DNA from: an uncultured Pseudomonas sp.
Lineage (GTDB): Bacteria; Pseudomonadota; Gammaproteobacteria; Pseudomonadales; Pseudomonadaceae
Reading direction: 5' to 3'
NCBI RefSeq assembly: GCF_913774235.1
Contig: NZ_CAJYDW010000009.1
Location: forward strand, 1 to 64,000
Length of the DNA: 64,000 nt
Under the pieces are notes generated by a model that was given only the letters and a program-made list of their open reading frames with translations, had not been told where the DNA came from and made no database searches. Position numbers and translations under genes: made by a program. Below are positions 49,188 to 58,017 of the stretch, piece by piece. Each line of letters begins with the position of its first letter. The stretch's first letter is position 1.

Positions 49188-49853
49188 TCAACCGGACGGT
49201 CGTCGCTCCAGACGGGTCGCCAGGCGCACCGCCGGCAGCAGGATGACGATGTAGAGCAGCGCCGCCAGCGTCAGCGGAGAGGTGTTGTAGGTCACCGAGC
49301 GCACCGTGTTGGCGGCATAGAGCAGATCGGTCACCGAGATCAGCGCCGCCAGCGAGGTGCTCTTCACGACTTCGATGGTGTTGGAGATGAGATCCGGCAA
49401 TACCGTGCGCGTCGCCTGGGGCAGGACCACGAAGACCAGCACCTGGAAGCGGTTCAAGCCGGTCGCCAGGGCAGCCTCCGCCTGGCCCGGCGGGACCGAG
49501 TCCAGGCCGGCGCGGTAGATCTCGCAGTAGTACGCCGAGCTGTTCAGCGCCAGCGCCACCACCAGGCACACCAGCGCGGGCAGGTTCAACTGCATGAAGG
49601 TCAGGCTGGAAAACAGCAGGATGATCAGCACCGGCGGCGGAATGGCGCGGAACACGTTGACCCAGATCCGCACCAGGCTGCGCAGCAGTCGATTGCGGTG
49701 CTTGGAGGCGAGCGCCAGGCCGAGGCCCAGGAGCACGCCCAGCGGCGTGAGGACCAGGGTCAGCGCGAGACTCGTCAGCAGCCCCTTGAGCAGGTAGGGC
49801 AGGGCCTCCCGCATGATGTCGAGGTTGAAAAATTGCTCCAGCAGCTCGTTCAT
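49188..49853 (-). CDS. Polar amino-acid-type ABC permease (2)
   Basis: 221-residue His/Gln/Glu-type permease with about five transmembrane helices and the EAA loop QAEAALATGLNRFQVLVFVV (about 133-152). It has RAIPPPVLIILLFS as in HisM/GltK types. The start overlaps the stop of the preceding permease (ATGA). Last gene of the amidase/importer operon; the 285-base gap to the porin gene has no gene. Confidence 0.9.
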   Translation of the reverse strand: MNELLEQFFNLDIMREALPYLLKGLLTSLALTLVLTPLGVLLGLGLALASKHRNRLLRSLVRIWVNVFRAIPPPVLIILLFSSLTFMQLNLPALVCLVVALALNSSAYYCEIYRAGLDSVPPGQAEAALATGLNRFQVLVFVVLPQATRTVLPDLISNTIEVVKSTSLAALISVTDLLYAANTVRSVTYNTSPLTLAALLYIVILLPAVRLATRLERRPSG

Positions 49854-50533
49854 CGGCGGCGCCCCCAGTGCATGCGTTTCTCCAGATGGCCGGCGAGTGC
49901 CATCAGCGGCATGAAGATGAGCAGATAGCCAACGGTGGCGACGATCAGCGGGGTGGCGTTGCCCGAGAACGACAGGGCGGTCTGGGCTTCGTTGAGCAGT
50001 TCGGGCATGCCCACCACACTGCCGAGGGCGGTGTTCTTGGTGATGGCGATGGCCCGGTTGGTCAGCGGCGGTACGCACAGCCGCACCGCCTGCGGCAGTA
50101 CCACCGCGGTCAGGGTCTGGGTCTGGGTGAGTCCGGTACTGCGCGCCACCTCCCATTGCCCGCGGGGAATGGCGCTGATGCCGGCCCAGAAGATCTCCTC
50201 GGCGAAGGCCGCGAGGATGAGCGTCAGGGTCAGCCAGATCACGCCGTAGGCCGAGAGCACCAGATTCAGGCTGGGCAGTCCGAAGAACAACAGCAGGATC
50301 ACCGCCAGCGGAGGCACCGCGCGCAGGGCGTCGATCAGCAGCCGCAGCAGCTCGACGACCACGCGGTGGGCGACGAGCCTGAGCAGGGCCAGCGCCAGGC
50401 CCAGCAGCAGGCCGCTGCAGATGATGGCCACGGACAGCGATAGCGTCACCCAGGCACCCGCGAGCAGTTGCGGCAGATAGCGCAGGGCGATTCCCGGATC
50501 GAAGAACAGATGGAGGAAGCCGAGTGTGTCCAT
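49850..50533 (-). CDS. Polar amino-acid-type ABC permease (1)
   Basis: 227-residue permease paired with the one at 49188. It has RAVPPLAVILLLFFG and the EAA loop QWEVARSTGLTQTQTLTAVV (about 125-144). Five bases separate it from the ATPase stop. Together the two permeases would form a heterodimeric channel. Confidence 0.9.
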   Translation of the reverse strand: MDTLGFLHLFFDPGIALRYLPQLLAGAWVTLSLSVAIICSGLLLGLALALLRLVAHRVVVELLRLLIDALRAVPPLAVILLLFFGLPSLNLVLSAYGVIWLTLTLILAAFAEEIFWAGISAIPRGQWEVARSTGLTQTQTLTAVVLPQAVRLCVPPLTNRAIAITKNTALGSVVGMPELLNEAQTALSFSGNATPLIVATVGYLLIFMPLMALAGHLEKRMHWGRRR

Positions 50534-50538
50534 GGCGG

Positions 50539-51276
50539 TCAGAGTCCCTGGGCGAGAAAGCGATAGGCGGGATTGTCGGGGCCCTTGGCCAGCAATTCGG
50601 CCGGTGTACCCAGCTCGATGATTTCGCCGCCTTGCATGAAGGCGACGCGATCGGCGAATTCCCGGGTGAAACGCATCTCGTGGCTCACCACCAGTAGCGT
50701 CATCTGGGCCTGCTTGAGGTCCTGGATCGCCTGTTGCACCTCGCCCACCAACTCCGGATCGAGGGCCGAGGTCGGCTCGTCGAGCAGCATCAGCGAGGGG
50801 CCCAGCGCCAGGGCGCGGGCGATCGCCACGCGCTGCTGCTGGCCGCCGGAGAGCTGCGCGGGGTAGTGGGTGCGGCGCGCCGACAGGCCCAAGCGGTCCA
50901 GCTCGCGGTGGGCGATGCTGCGCGCCTCCTCGCGACTCTTCTTCTGCACTAGCCGCAGCGCCAACATGACGTTTTCCTCGGCGGTGAGGTGCGGATAGAG
51001 ATTGAACTGCTGAAAGACCATGCCGATGCGCTGGCGCATCTGGTTCAGGTCGGTCTTGGGCGAGAGCAGGTTGGTGCCTTCCATGAGAATGGCCCCGTCC
51101 GTGGGCTCTTCCAGGCGATTGCAGCAGCGCAGCAGGGTCGATTTACCCGAGCCCGAGGGCCCGATCAGGAAGACCACCTCGCCCTTGGCCACCTTGAGGG
51201 TGACGTTCTTGAGGATCTGCTGATCGCCATAGGATTTGTACAGGGCCTGGATGTTAAGCAGGGGTTGTGCGCTCAT
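50539..51276 (-). CDS. Polar amino-acid-type ABC ATPase
   Basis: 245-residue ATPase of the GlnQ/HisP class. Walker [14 protein letters not shown] (about residue 39), signature QLSGGQQQRVAIARAL, Walker B LMLLDEPTSALD and switch HEMRFTREFADRV. It lies 19 bases after the binding-protein gene. Confidence 0.94.
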   Translation of the reverse strand: MSAQPLLNIQALYKSYGDQQILKNVTLKVAKGEVVFLIGPSGSGKSTLLRCCNRLEEPTDGAILMEGTNLLSPKTDLNQMRQRIGMVFQQFNLYPHLTAEENVMLALRLVQKKSREEARSIAHRELDRLGLSARRTHYPAQLSGGQQQRVAIARALALGPSLMLLDEPTSALDPELVGEVQQAIQDLKQAQMTLLVVSHEMRFTREFADRVAFMQGGEIIELGTPAELLAKGPDNPAYRFLAQGL

Positions 51277-51295
51277 GGTCGATTCCTAGCGTGGA

Positions 51296-52135
51296 TCACT
51301 GGCAGGTCGACGGCAGGGGCGTCGGGTCGTAGTGGGCGAAGCCGACGGGGCCGACCCCGGGTTGTGGGGTGACCTCCAGGCTGCCCGCCGGCGGGGTGAC
51401 GCCCAGCCACTTCTCATAGAGCTTGGCCGCGGTGCCGTCGCGCTTGATGCACTCGATGGCCTGCTCGATCTGGTTACGCAGGCCGGGGTCGCGGGTCGAG
51501 ACGGCGTAGCTGTAGAACTTGCCGGTGGCGATCTTGAGTTCGGACAGTTGCAAGGTCGGCAGGCGCTTGGCGATGGTCAGCCCGGTCGCGGTATCGACCA
51601 GGGCAGCGGCGGCCCGGCCGGCCTGGACCGCCAGCGCGGCCTCGTTCAGCGAGCCGTAGGACTCCACGTTCCAGCCGTACTCGCCGGCTTTGTCGCGGGC
51701 CCAGCGGTCGTAGGCGTTGCCCTTGTTGGTGGCGATGATCTGGCCGCGCAACTGGCTGAAATCGGTGATCCTGGGTTTGCTGCGCGGTTGCAGGAATTGC
51801 AGATCCGCGGACCACAGGCCTTCGGTGAAGGCGAAGCTCTGTGCCCGCTCCTCGGTCACCATCAGGGGCACCGACAGCATGTCGTAGGCGCCGGCCTGGA
51901 AGGCCGGGATGAGATTGGTGAAGGGCAGCTTGTCGAGCGTGATGGGGCGTCCGAGGCGTTTGGCGATCTCCGCGGTCATGTCGACGCTCAGGCCTTCCAC
52001 GCTGCCATCGAGGCGCGGCATCGCATAGGGCGGGGCATTGCCGTCCAGTGCGCTCTTGAGCGCATCGGCGGCGAAGGTCTGACAGGTCATGAACAGGGCG
52101 GCGAGACAGGCGGCAATCTGGGGAGCTGAGCGCAT
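51296..52135 (-). CDS. Amino-acid-type ABC substrate-binding protein
   Basis: 279-residue family 3 binding protein. Signal peptide MRSAPQIAACLAALFMTCQT with cleavage after FAA/DA about residue 23. The mature part has GNAPPYAMPRLDGSVEGLSV and YDMLSVPLMVTEERAQ, typical ligand-binding regions. AGGAAGA precedes the start. The ligand is unknown; the neighbouring amidase suggests an amide or ureide-like compound rather than a plain amino acid. Confidence 0.9.
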   Translation of the reverse strand: MRSAPQIAACLAALFMTCQTFAADALKSALDGNAPPYAMPRLDGSVEGLSVDMTAEIAKRLGRPITLDKLPFTNLIPAFQAGAYDMLSVPLMVTEERAQSFAFTEGLWSADLQFLQPRSKPRITDFSQLRGQIIATNKGNAYDRWARDKAGEYGWNVESYGSLNEAALAVQAGRAAAALVDTATGLTIAKRLPTLQLSELKIATGKFYSYAVSTRDPGLRNQIEQAIECIKRDGTAAKLYEKWLGVTPPAGSLEVTPQPGVGPVGFAHYDPTPLPSTCQ

Positions 52136-52177
52136 GATGATCTTCCTGAGCGGCTAAGGGAGCGAAGGGCAGGTGGT

Positions 52178-52408
52178 TTAAGGTTGCGGCGAGTTCGCGC
52201 TCGGCTCGATGAACTCATCGAGGGAGAACAGCGGCCCCTGGGTCTTGTCGTTGAGGCGGGGCAGACGGCGGCCGGCCTCGACCGCGAGCAACAGGGCGCG
52301 CGCGAGGTGGCGGATTTCCGGGGTGTCGGGCGTGACTCCGGTGCAGTAGTGCCACAGGAGTTCGACCGTGCTCTCCAGGTCGGCCAGCGGGTAGGGGTTA
52401 TCGGTCAT
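52178..52408 (-). CDS. AtzG-like small subunit (DUF4089)
   Basis: 76-residue helical protein of the DUF4089/AtzG-like type. In cyanuric acid degradation AtzG is a partner subunit of the amidase AtzE, and a similar protein accompanies the amidase in hpx ureide genes. Here its gene overlaps the 3' end of the amidase gene by 11 bases, supporting a fixed complex. No catalytic motif is expected. Confidence 0.75.
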   Translation of the reverse strand: MTDNPYPLADLESTVELLWHYCTGVTPDTPEIRHLARALLLAVEAGRRLPRLNDKTQGPLFSLDEFIEPSANSPQP

Positions 52409-53837
52409 GCTGGGGAACTCCCGGGTAGGCGAAGATGGGCGAGGTCATGCCGGCCGCCGTGGCACCGCGTTCCAGCGTGCGCGCGGCGCGCAGCAGCAGG
52501 TCTTCGCGGCAATAGCCGGCGGCGAGCTGGACCGCCACGGGCAGGCCGTTGGCGGCCAGGCCCAGGGGCAGCGATAGCGCCGGGTGGCCGGTCAGCGAAA
52601 AGGGGCTACCCGCCGAGCGGGTGGTGAAGGCCTCCACCGCGGCGGCATCGTCCAGGCGGGGCGCCGGGGCGAGGATGATGGGTAGCAACAGGATGTCGAA
52701 CTGGCGAAAGAGCTCATCGGTGCGTGCCACGATCTGCCGGCGCAGGCGCAGGGCAGCGAGGTAATCGGCCGCCCGGAGGTAGAAGCCGCATTCCAGCTTT
52801 TCGCGCAGGGAGCGTCCCATCAGGTGACGGTGCTGCAGATAGTCCTGCTCGTGGATGGAAAAGCTTTCGCTGCGATTGATCGGCAGGTTGATCGCCCGGT
52901 ATTCGGCCGGTGCGATGGGCAGGGCGATGTCGACCACCTCGGCACCGGCGCGCCGGAACAGTTCGGCCGCCTGCTCCAGGGCTGCCTGGATGGACGGATG
53001 GGGGACCAGCTCGGCGGAAAGCTGGCTGATCAGGCCCACGCGTAAGCCGGTGATCGGCTGCTCCAATTGCGGCGCGGTCGGGGTAGCCGCCGCGGTCAAG
53101 CTGACGGGATCGGCGGGATCGTGACCGACCAGGGCGTCGTAGACCAGGGCGGCATCCGCCACCGAGCGGGTCAGGGGGCCTGGGGTATCGAAACTCCAGC
53201 AGTTGGGCATGATCCCGTGGCGACTGAGGCGGCCGAAGGTGGGCTTGAAGCCGACCACGCCGCAGGCGGCGGCCGGTAGCCGCACCGAGCCCCCGGTATC
53301 GGTGCCCAGCGAGAACAGCGCGGTGCCGGCGGCGACGCTGGCCGCCGAGCCGCTCGAAGAGCCGCCGGTATAGTGCGCCGTGTTCCAGGGGTTGCGGGCG
53401 GGCGGGACGGCCAGGTCGTCGTAGACGGCGCCCGTGCCGGTACCGTATTCCCAGGTGTTGAGCTTGCCGAGCAGGATCGCCCCGGCCGCTTGCAGGCGGG
53501 TGACCAGCGTGGCCTGCAGGTCCGGGTCGTGCCGCTGCGGGACGCGCGAGGCGGCGGTGGTGGGCAGGCCAGCGGTATAGAAGTTGTCCTTGACCGCGAA
53601 GGGGATGCCGTCCAACGGGCCGCGCAAGGTGCCTTGACTGGCCCGTTCATCGGCCGCCGCCGCGGCTCGTCGCGCCGCCTCGGCGTCATGGCGCAGATAG
53701 GCATGGACCTCCGCGTCGACGACGGTGAGGCGTGCCAGCATTCGCTCGGTGAGCTCGCCGGACGACAGGCGCCGGGTGGCGATGAGCCGCGCCGCTTCGG
53801 TGAGACTCAGGCTGGACAGGTCGGAGGGGGTCATCAT
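52398..53837 (-). CDS. AtzE-family amidase (amidase signature)
   Basis: 479-residue amidase-signature hydrolase. The Ser-cisSer-Lys triad is visible as the Lys in FAVKDNFYTAGLPTTAAS (about residue 82) and the Ser residues in TGGSSSGSAASVAAG and GTDTGGSVRLPAA (about 155-185). AtzE-type amidases cleave linear carboxylated ureides such as 1-carboxybiuret; related hpx amidases act on oxalurate. Coupled to an AtzG-like subunit gene. The start at 53837 is supported by GGAGG upstream. Substrate here is inferred only to class. Confidence 0.88.
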   Translation of the reverse strand: MMTPSDLSSLSLTEAARLIATRRLSSGELTERMLARLTVVDAEVHAYLRHDAEAARRAAAAADERASQGTLRGPLDGIPFAVKDNFYTAGLPTTAASRVPQRHDPDLQATLVTRLQAAGAILLGKLNTWEYGTGTGAVYDDLAVPPARNPWNTAHYTGGSSSGSAASVAAGTALFSLGTDTGGSVRLPAAACGVVGFKPTFGRLSRHGIMPNCWSFDTPGPLTRSVADAALVYDALVGHDPADPVSLTAAATPTAPQLEQPITGLRVGLISQLSAELVPHPSIQAALEQAAELFRRAGAEVVDIALPIAPAEYRAINLPINRSESFSIHEQDYLQHRHLMGRSLREKLECGFYLRAADYLAALRLRRQIVARTDELFRQFDILLLPIILAPAPRLDDAAAVEAFTTRSAGSPFSLTGHPALSLPLGLAANGLPVAVQLAAGYCREDLLLRAARTLERGATAAGMTSPIFAYPGVPQHDR

Positions 53838-53869
53838 GGGCAACCTTGCGTACCGAGAGAGGGAAAGGG

Positions 53870-55288
53870 TCAGGCTTTCTTGGGTGAACCGGCGCCGCTC
53901 ACGACGGCGCCGGCATCGGGGGCGAGCGACAGGAACAGCCAGCCGGACAGGGCGGTGAGCGCAGCGACGGCGAGCATCGCGCCGGACATGGCCGTGGCCG
54001 GTAGCGTCAGGCCCAGTTGCTGCAACTGGCTGACCAGTACCGCCGCCACCGAGATGCCCAGGCCCATGGCCAGTTGCTGACCGACGCTCCCCAGGGCGGT
54101 GCTCGCGCTCTGCCGGGACTTGGGAATCTCCGCGTACATCAGGGTGTTGATCGCATTGAATTGCAGCGAGCGACTCACGCCGAACACCAGGACCACCAGC
54201 ACCAGTAGCGGCAACGGGGTATTGGCGGTGCAGCCGGCGAGTAGCACCATCGTCAGCACGGCGAGGACCGCGTTGCCGGCCAGGGTTCGGCGGAAACCGT
54301 AGCGACCCAGCACCAGGCGCATCAGCGGCTTCAGCAGCAGAGCACTCAGCGCTATGCACAGGACCACCCAGCCGGCGCGGGCGGCGGACCAGCCAAAACC
54401 CAGTTGCAACTGGAGCTGCAGGAGGAACGGCAGGGCATTCAGGCCCAGGCGCGAAAGGCCGCCGGCGCAGAAGGCCGTGCGGAACAACGGCAGCCGCAGC
54501 AGGCTCGGGTCGAGTACGGGGGTGGCGCAGCGGCGGAAATGGCGTACCGCCAGCAGCAGCGCGACGGTCATCACGAGCAGCAGTGCGGCTAGCTGTTCGG
54601 CGTTCAGGAAACGGTGCACCAGCTGTTCGAGCAGCAGTTGTGCGGCGCCCAGCACCAGGGCGCAGTAGAGGAACCCCCAGCTGTCGAAGCGCTGCGCCGG
54701 GCGAGGTTCATCGGCGGGCAGCAGGCGGGCGGCGAGTATCAGCCCGGCGAGGCCGAAGGGCAGCTTGACCGCGAACACCCACGGCCAACTGGCATAGGTG
54801 ACCAGATAGCCGCCGACCAGCGGCCCGAGGATAGGTCCGACCAGGGCGGGCATGGACATCCAGGCGATGGCCGCTGCCAACTGCGCGGGTGGCGCATTGC
54901 GGATCAGCAGCAAGCGCCCCACCGGGGTCATCAGGGCACCGGCGATGGCCTGCAGGATCCGCATGGCGACCAGGGTCGACAGATTGGGGGCCAGGGCGGC
55001 GCCCAGGGAGGTGACCATGAAGGCGACCATGGCGCCGAGGAACAGCCGCTTGGCGCCGAAGCGATCCGCCAGCCAGCCGCTGGCCGGAATCGTCGCGGCC
55101 ATGACCATCAGGTACAGCGACACGGTCAGGTTGACGCTGAGGACGGGCACGCCGAAATCCGCGGCGATGGCCGGCAGGGCCGCGACGAGGATGGTGCTGT
55201 CCAGCGTCTCCATGAGGAAGGCCGCGGAGAGCGCCAGCGACAGCAGGAGCAGGCGCCGCTCATCCGGCGCAGCGGTCGTGCGGGACAT
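53870..55288 (-). CDS. MFS transporter, DHA2-like (14-TM type)
   Basis: 472-residue MFS permease with an N-terminal GWLADRFGAKRLFLG (motif A) and an antiporter-type region (GRLLLIRNAPPAQL; LVGPILGPLVGGYL, motif C-like). About 12-14 hydrophobic segments. Encoded two bases after the second PuuE-like gene, within the amidase operon, so it may export a pathway by-product or toxic analogue, or import substrate. Confidence 0.86.
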   Translation of the reverse strand: MSRTTAAPDERRLLLLSLALSAAFLMETLDSTILVAALPAIAADFGVPVLSVNLTVSLYLMVMAATIPASGWLADRFGAKRLFLGAMVAFMVTSLGAALAPNLSTLVAMRILQAIAGALMTPVGRLLLIRNAPPAQLAAAIAWMSMPALVGPILGPLVGGYLVTYASWPWVFAVKLPFGLAGLILAARLLPADEPRPAQRFDSWGFLYCALVLGAAQLLLEQLVHRFLNAEQLAALLLVMTVALLLAVRHFRRCATPVLDPSLLRLPLFRTAFCAGGLSRLGLNALPFLLQLQLQLGFGWSAARAGWVVLCIALSALLLKPLMRLVLGRYGFRRTLAGNAVLAVLTMVLLAGCTANTPLPLLVLVVLVFGVSRSLQFNAINTLMYAEIPKSRQSASTALGSVGQQLAMGLGISVAAVLVSQLQQLGLTLPATAMSGAMLAVAALTALSGWLFLSLAPDAGAVVSGAGSPKKA

Positions 55289-55290
55289 GG

Positions 55291-56223
55291 TCAGAGATTC
55301 CGGCTCGCGGTGACGATCTGGGGGACGGTCACGCTCGCCGTCCCCGGCAAGGCGAACAACTGTTCCAGCAGGTGCTCGAAGGCGGCGATCCGATAGGGCT
55401 GCCCCATCAGCCAAGGCGAGAGATTGAGCGTGAGCAGGCGTCCCTGACCGCTGTCCTCGGCCTCCCGGAGCAGGCGCTGCGCCGCCCCGATGAGGGCGTC
55501 GAGAAATTCGTCGAGGCGATAGTGACGGTTCGCCAGCAACTCGCGGTCGGACAGCTCGTAACTGCTGGGCAGCGAGAGGATCGACCCGGCGTCCGTGGCG
55601 AAGCGATAGGGCGCCTCGTCGTTGCCCCAGTCGGCCATGGCCAGGATGCCGGCTTCGCGCAGCAGGCGCGGCGTCCGGGTGGACTGCGACCAGGACGGCG
55701 AATGCCAGGCCACCGGGCTGATGCCGCGGGCGCTGAAGAGCGCCAGCGCCTCGGCGATCATCTCGCGCTCCGCCGCTTCGCTGAGGCCTTCGTGGTGAAT
55801 GGCCGCGGCATCCAGCCCGGCGGCCACGATCTCCAGGCCGTCGTCGAGCAGATGGTCCAGCAGGATCGGATAGCGCTCGGCGACCCGCGCATTGAGAAAG
55901 GCCGAGGCGCTGACCTTGCGTTCCGACAGCGCATCGAGCAGACGATAGACGCCGATGCGATTGCCATAGTCGCGCTGGGTGTAGGTCTGGGTGTCCGGCC
56001 AGGGGCGGCTTGGGGCGCCCACCGGCAGGAACGGCGTGCCGCTCATGTCGAGGGGGAACCATTCGATGGCCAACTGCAGCCAGATGCCCAGGCGGACGCC
56101 TTCCGGCCAGCGCAGCCGTTCGCCCGCCCAGGTGTCGCGCCAGGCATAGAAGTCGTGATCCATGCGGCCCTGCGGATAGGCCGGGCGTACCAGGTAGTCG
56201 TCGCCTACGGGTTTGATCGTCAT
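55291..56223 (-). CDS. PuuE-like polysaccharide deacetylase-fold hydrolase (2)
   Basis: 310-residue NodB-fold protein similar in layout to its neighbour at 56223. It has the shared RDYGNRIGVYRLLDAL and RYPILLDHLLDDGLE motifs, then GISPVAWHSPSWSQSTRTP. Where the paralogue has ELFSHG, this protein reads EIVAAG, so a usual active-site His is missing from that position, although AIHHEG follows nearby. The gene start is fused to the paralogue stop (TGATG). It may act on a different ring or work as a partner subunit. Confidence 0.76.
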   Translation of the reverse strand: MTIKPVGDDYLVRPAYPQGRMDHDFYAWRDTWAGERLRWPEGVRLGIWLQLAIEWFPLDMSGTPFLPVGAPSRPWPDTQTYTQRDYGNRIGVYRLLDALSERKVSASAFLNARVAERYPILLDHLLDDGLEIVAAGLDAAAIHHEGLSEAAEREMIAEALALFSARGISPVAWHSPSWSQSTRTPRLLREAGILAMADWGNDEAPYRFATDAGSILSLPSSYELSDRELLANRHYRLDEFLDALIGAAQRLLREAEDSGQGRLLTLNLSPWLMGQPYRIAAFEHLLEQLFALPGTASVTVPQIVTASRNL

Positions 56224-57152
56224 CAATAGGCTCCTCTCAGGGTGGCCAGCCAGGCGACCATCCGCTCGTAGTGGTGGGCGTAGTACCAATCGGCGATTTC
56301 CCGGGCCGTGGGGTACCAGACCCGGTCGTGGGACTGGACGTAGTCGAGAAAGCGCGCGAAGGCCTCGATCCGGTGCGGCTGGCCGAGCACGAAGGGATGC
56401 ATGGCGAAGCACATGACCCGGGCGTTTTCCGCCCCTTCGGCATAGAGCCGGTCGAACTGCGCCCGCAGGGCGGCGAACATCTCGCCCACCGGCATGTTCT
56501 GCCAGTACGCCATGGGGATGTCGTTCATCTCGATGGAGTAGGGAATGGAGATGAGTCGTCCGTTGGGCACGTCGAGCGGCAACGGCTGATCGTCGTGGAA
56601 ATAGTCCAGGGTGTAGCGCACCCCTTCCTCGGCGAGGATCTGCTGGGTGTGCAGATCGGGGGTGATCGCCGGGGTCAGCCAGCCATCCAGGGTCTGCCCG
56701 ACGCGCGCCAGCGACTCGCGGGACTCGATCACCACCTGCCGTTGTTGCTCGGGGGAGAGGCCATAGAAGTAGCGGGAGTTGTAGATGCCATGGCTGAACA
56801 GCTCCCAGTCCAGCTCCAGGCAGCGCTCCACGATCTCGGGATGGTGATCGCAGACGGCGACCGACAGCGATACCGAGCCGCGCAGGCCACGGATGGCCAT
56901 TTCATTGGCGATCCGGCGAAAGCCCACGCGATTGCCATAGTCGCGCAAGCCGTAGTTCAGTACGTCCGGCGTGACGCGCGGCCAACTGGTGCGATTGGGA
57001 TTCAGCGGCGGCAGCCATTCGTAGAATTCGATGTTCGGTGCGATCCAGAACGCCAGCTGGGCCTGGTCCGGCAATTCCAGCCTGGGCCGACCGCGCATCG
57101 GGGCGTAGCGGTAATGCCCGGTGTCGCGGGGGCGCGGTGTAGGGGTCGACAT
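56223..57152 (-). CDS. PuuE-like polysaccharide deacetylase-fold hydrolase (1)
   Basis: 309-residue NodB-fold hydrolase resembling PuuE, the allantoinase recruited from polysaccharide deacetylases. Visible features are LRDYGNRVGFRRIANEMA (about residue 69), LDWELFSHGIYNSRY (His-Gly motif, about 116-130) and GWLTPAITPDLHTQQILAEE. No signal peptide, so it is cytoplasmic and not a cell-wall enzyme. It is the first gene of the operon divergent from tetR. Ring-opening of a cyclic amide or ureide is the likely reaction class (inference). Confidence 0.8.
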   Translation of the reverse strand: MSTPTPRPRDTGHYRYAPMRGRPRLELPDQAQLAFWIAPNIEFYEWLPPLNPNRTSWPRVTPDVLNYGLRDYGNRVGFRRIANEMAIRGLRGSVSLSVAVCDHHPEIVERCLELDWELFSHGIYNSRYFYGLSPEQQRQVVIESRESLARVGQTLDGWLTPAITPDLHTQQILAEEGVRYTLDYFHDDQPLPLDVPNGRLISIPYSIEMNDIPMAYWQNMPVGEMFAALRAQFDRLYAEGAENARVMCFAMHPFVLGQPHRIEAFARFLDYVQSHDRVWYPTAREIADWYYAHHYERMVAWLATLRGAY

Positions 57153-57179
57153 GGCGAGCTCCAGATTTCTCAAAAAAGC

Positions 57180-57201
57180 ATTTCAAATGAATTTTTGAAA
57201 T
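57180..57201. promoter_or_regulatory. Perfect palindrome, candidate TetR operator
   Basis: ATTTCAAA-TGAATT-TTTGAAAT: perfect 8-bp arms with a 6-bp spacer, in an AT-rich patch 28 bases upstream of the first PuuE-like gene and 97 bases upstream of tetR. Flanking AAAAGC/GCTTTT extend the symmetry with a one-base slip. Confidence 0.7.
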
Positions 57202-57297
57202 AGCTTTTAGATATACTCATAGCGCCCCGTGGTGGCAATGGGACATGTCGTCTTTGGCTAGTTATGGCGCAAACAGTTAAGAGGTGGAGAAACCGGC

Positions 57298-57993
57298 ATG
57301 AACGATGAAGCTAGAGCGTCCGGCGGCGAAGGCGAGGCCCTTGCCAAAGGCGAGCAGACCCGCCATGCCATCCTCGATGCGGCCAAGGAAGTCGTCGCCC
57401 GCAAGGGCCCCAGCGGCGCCAAGATCAAGGACATCACCGAGGCCTGTGGGGTGAACGTGGCCGCGGTCAACTACTACTTCCAGTCCAAGGACGAACTGGT
57501 CCGGCTGGCATCCCAGGAAATCACCCGAGTGGTGAACCAGGCGCGGCTCGAACGGCTGGATGCCTTGGAGGCCCGCGCCGCCGGCGCGGCGCTGACCGCG
57601 CGCGAGATCCTCGAAGCCCTGATCCTGCCCGTGCACGACGTCGCGCGGGCGCAGGATGGTGGCAGCCTCTACGTCCGCAACGTCTTTCAGATGCGGGTGG
57701 ATGCCCGTGCGGCCTACGATGGCTTCCGCCTCAATCAGCACGTGGCCCAGCGCTTCATCACCGCCATCATCCGGACCTTCCCGCGGCTGACCCGCGAACA
57801 GGCCATCTGGCGCTACGAGCTGGCCCGCGGTGGCGCCATCCATCTGCTGGCGAATCTGGATCCCCTGTCGCGGCGCTTCGAACTCCTGGCGTCGGCCGAG
57901 GAGCACGAGCTGCCGCCGATCCCCAGTTATCAGCTGGATACCGTCCAGATCGACCGCATCATCGACACTATCTTGGAAGGCTTCACCGGCTAG
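57298..57993 (+). CDS. TetR-family transcriptional regulator
   Basis: 231-residue TetR regulator with HTH KIKDITEACGVNVAAVNYYF (about residues 41-60) and a C-terminal helical sensor domain of the YcdC/RutR-like or CerR-type (DUF1956-like) size. Divergent from the amidase/PuuE-like operon and separated from it by a perfect palindrome, so it is the likely local repressor. Confidence 0.9.
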   Translation: MNDEARASGGEGEALAKGEQTRHAILDAAKEVVARKGPSGAKIKDITEACGVNVAAVNYYFQSKDELVRLASQEITRVVNQARLERLDALEARAAGAALTAREILEALILPVHDVARAQDGGSLYVRNVFQMRVDARAAYDGFRLNQHVAQRFITAIIRTFPRLTREQAIWRYELARGGAIHLLANLDPLSRRFELLASAEEHELPPIPSYQLDTVQIDRIIDTILEGFTG

Positions 57994-58017
57994 TTAGCGA
58001 GGGCGCGCGCTGCGCTG

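Noticed and set aside
52398-54359. Longer 653-codon form of the amidase
   Set aside because: The extra N-terminal region reads antisense-like shadow of the MFS gene; the GGAGG-preceded ATG at 53837 gives a normal-length amidase.
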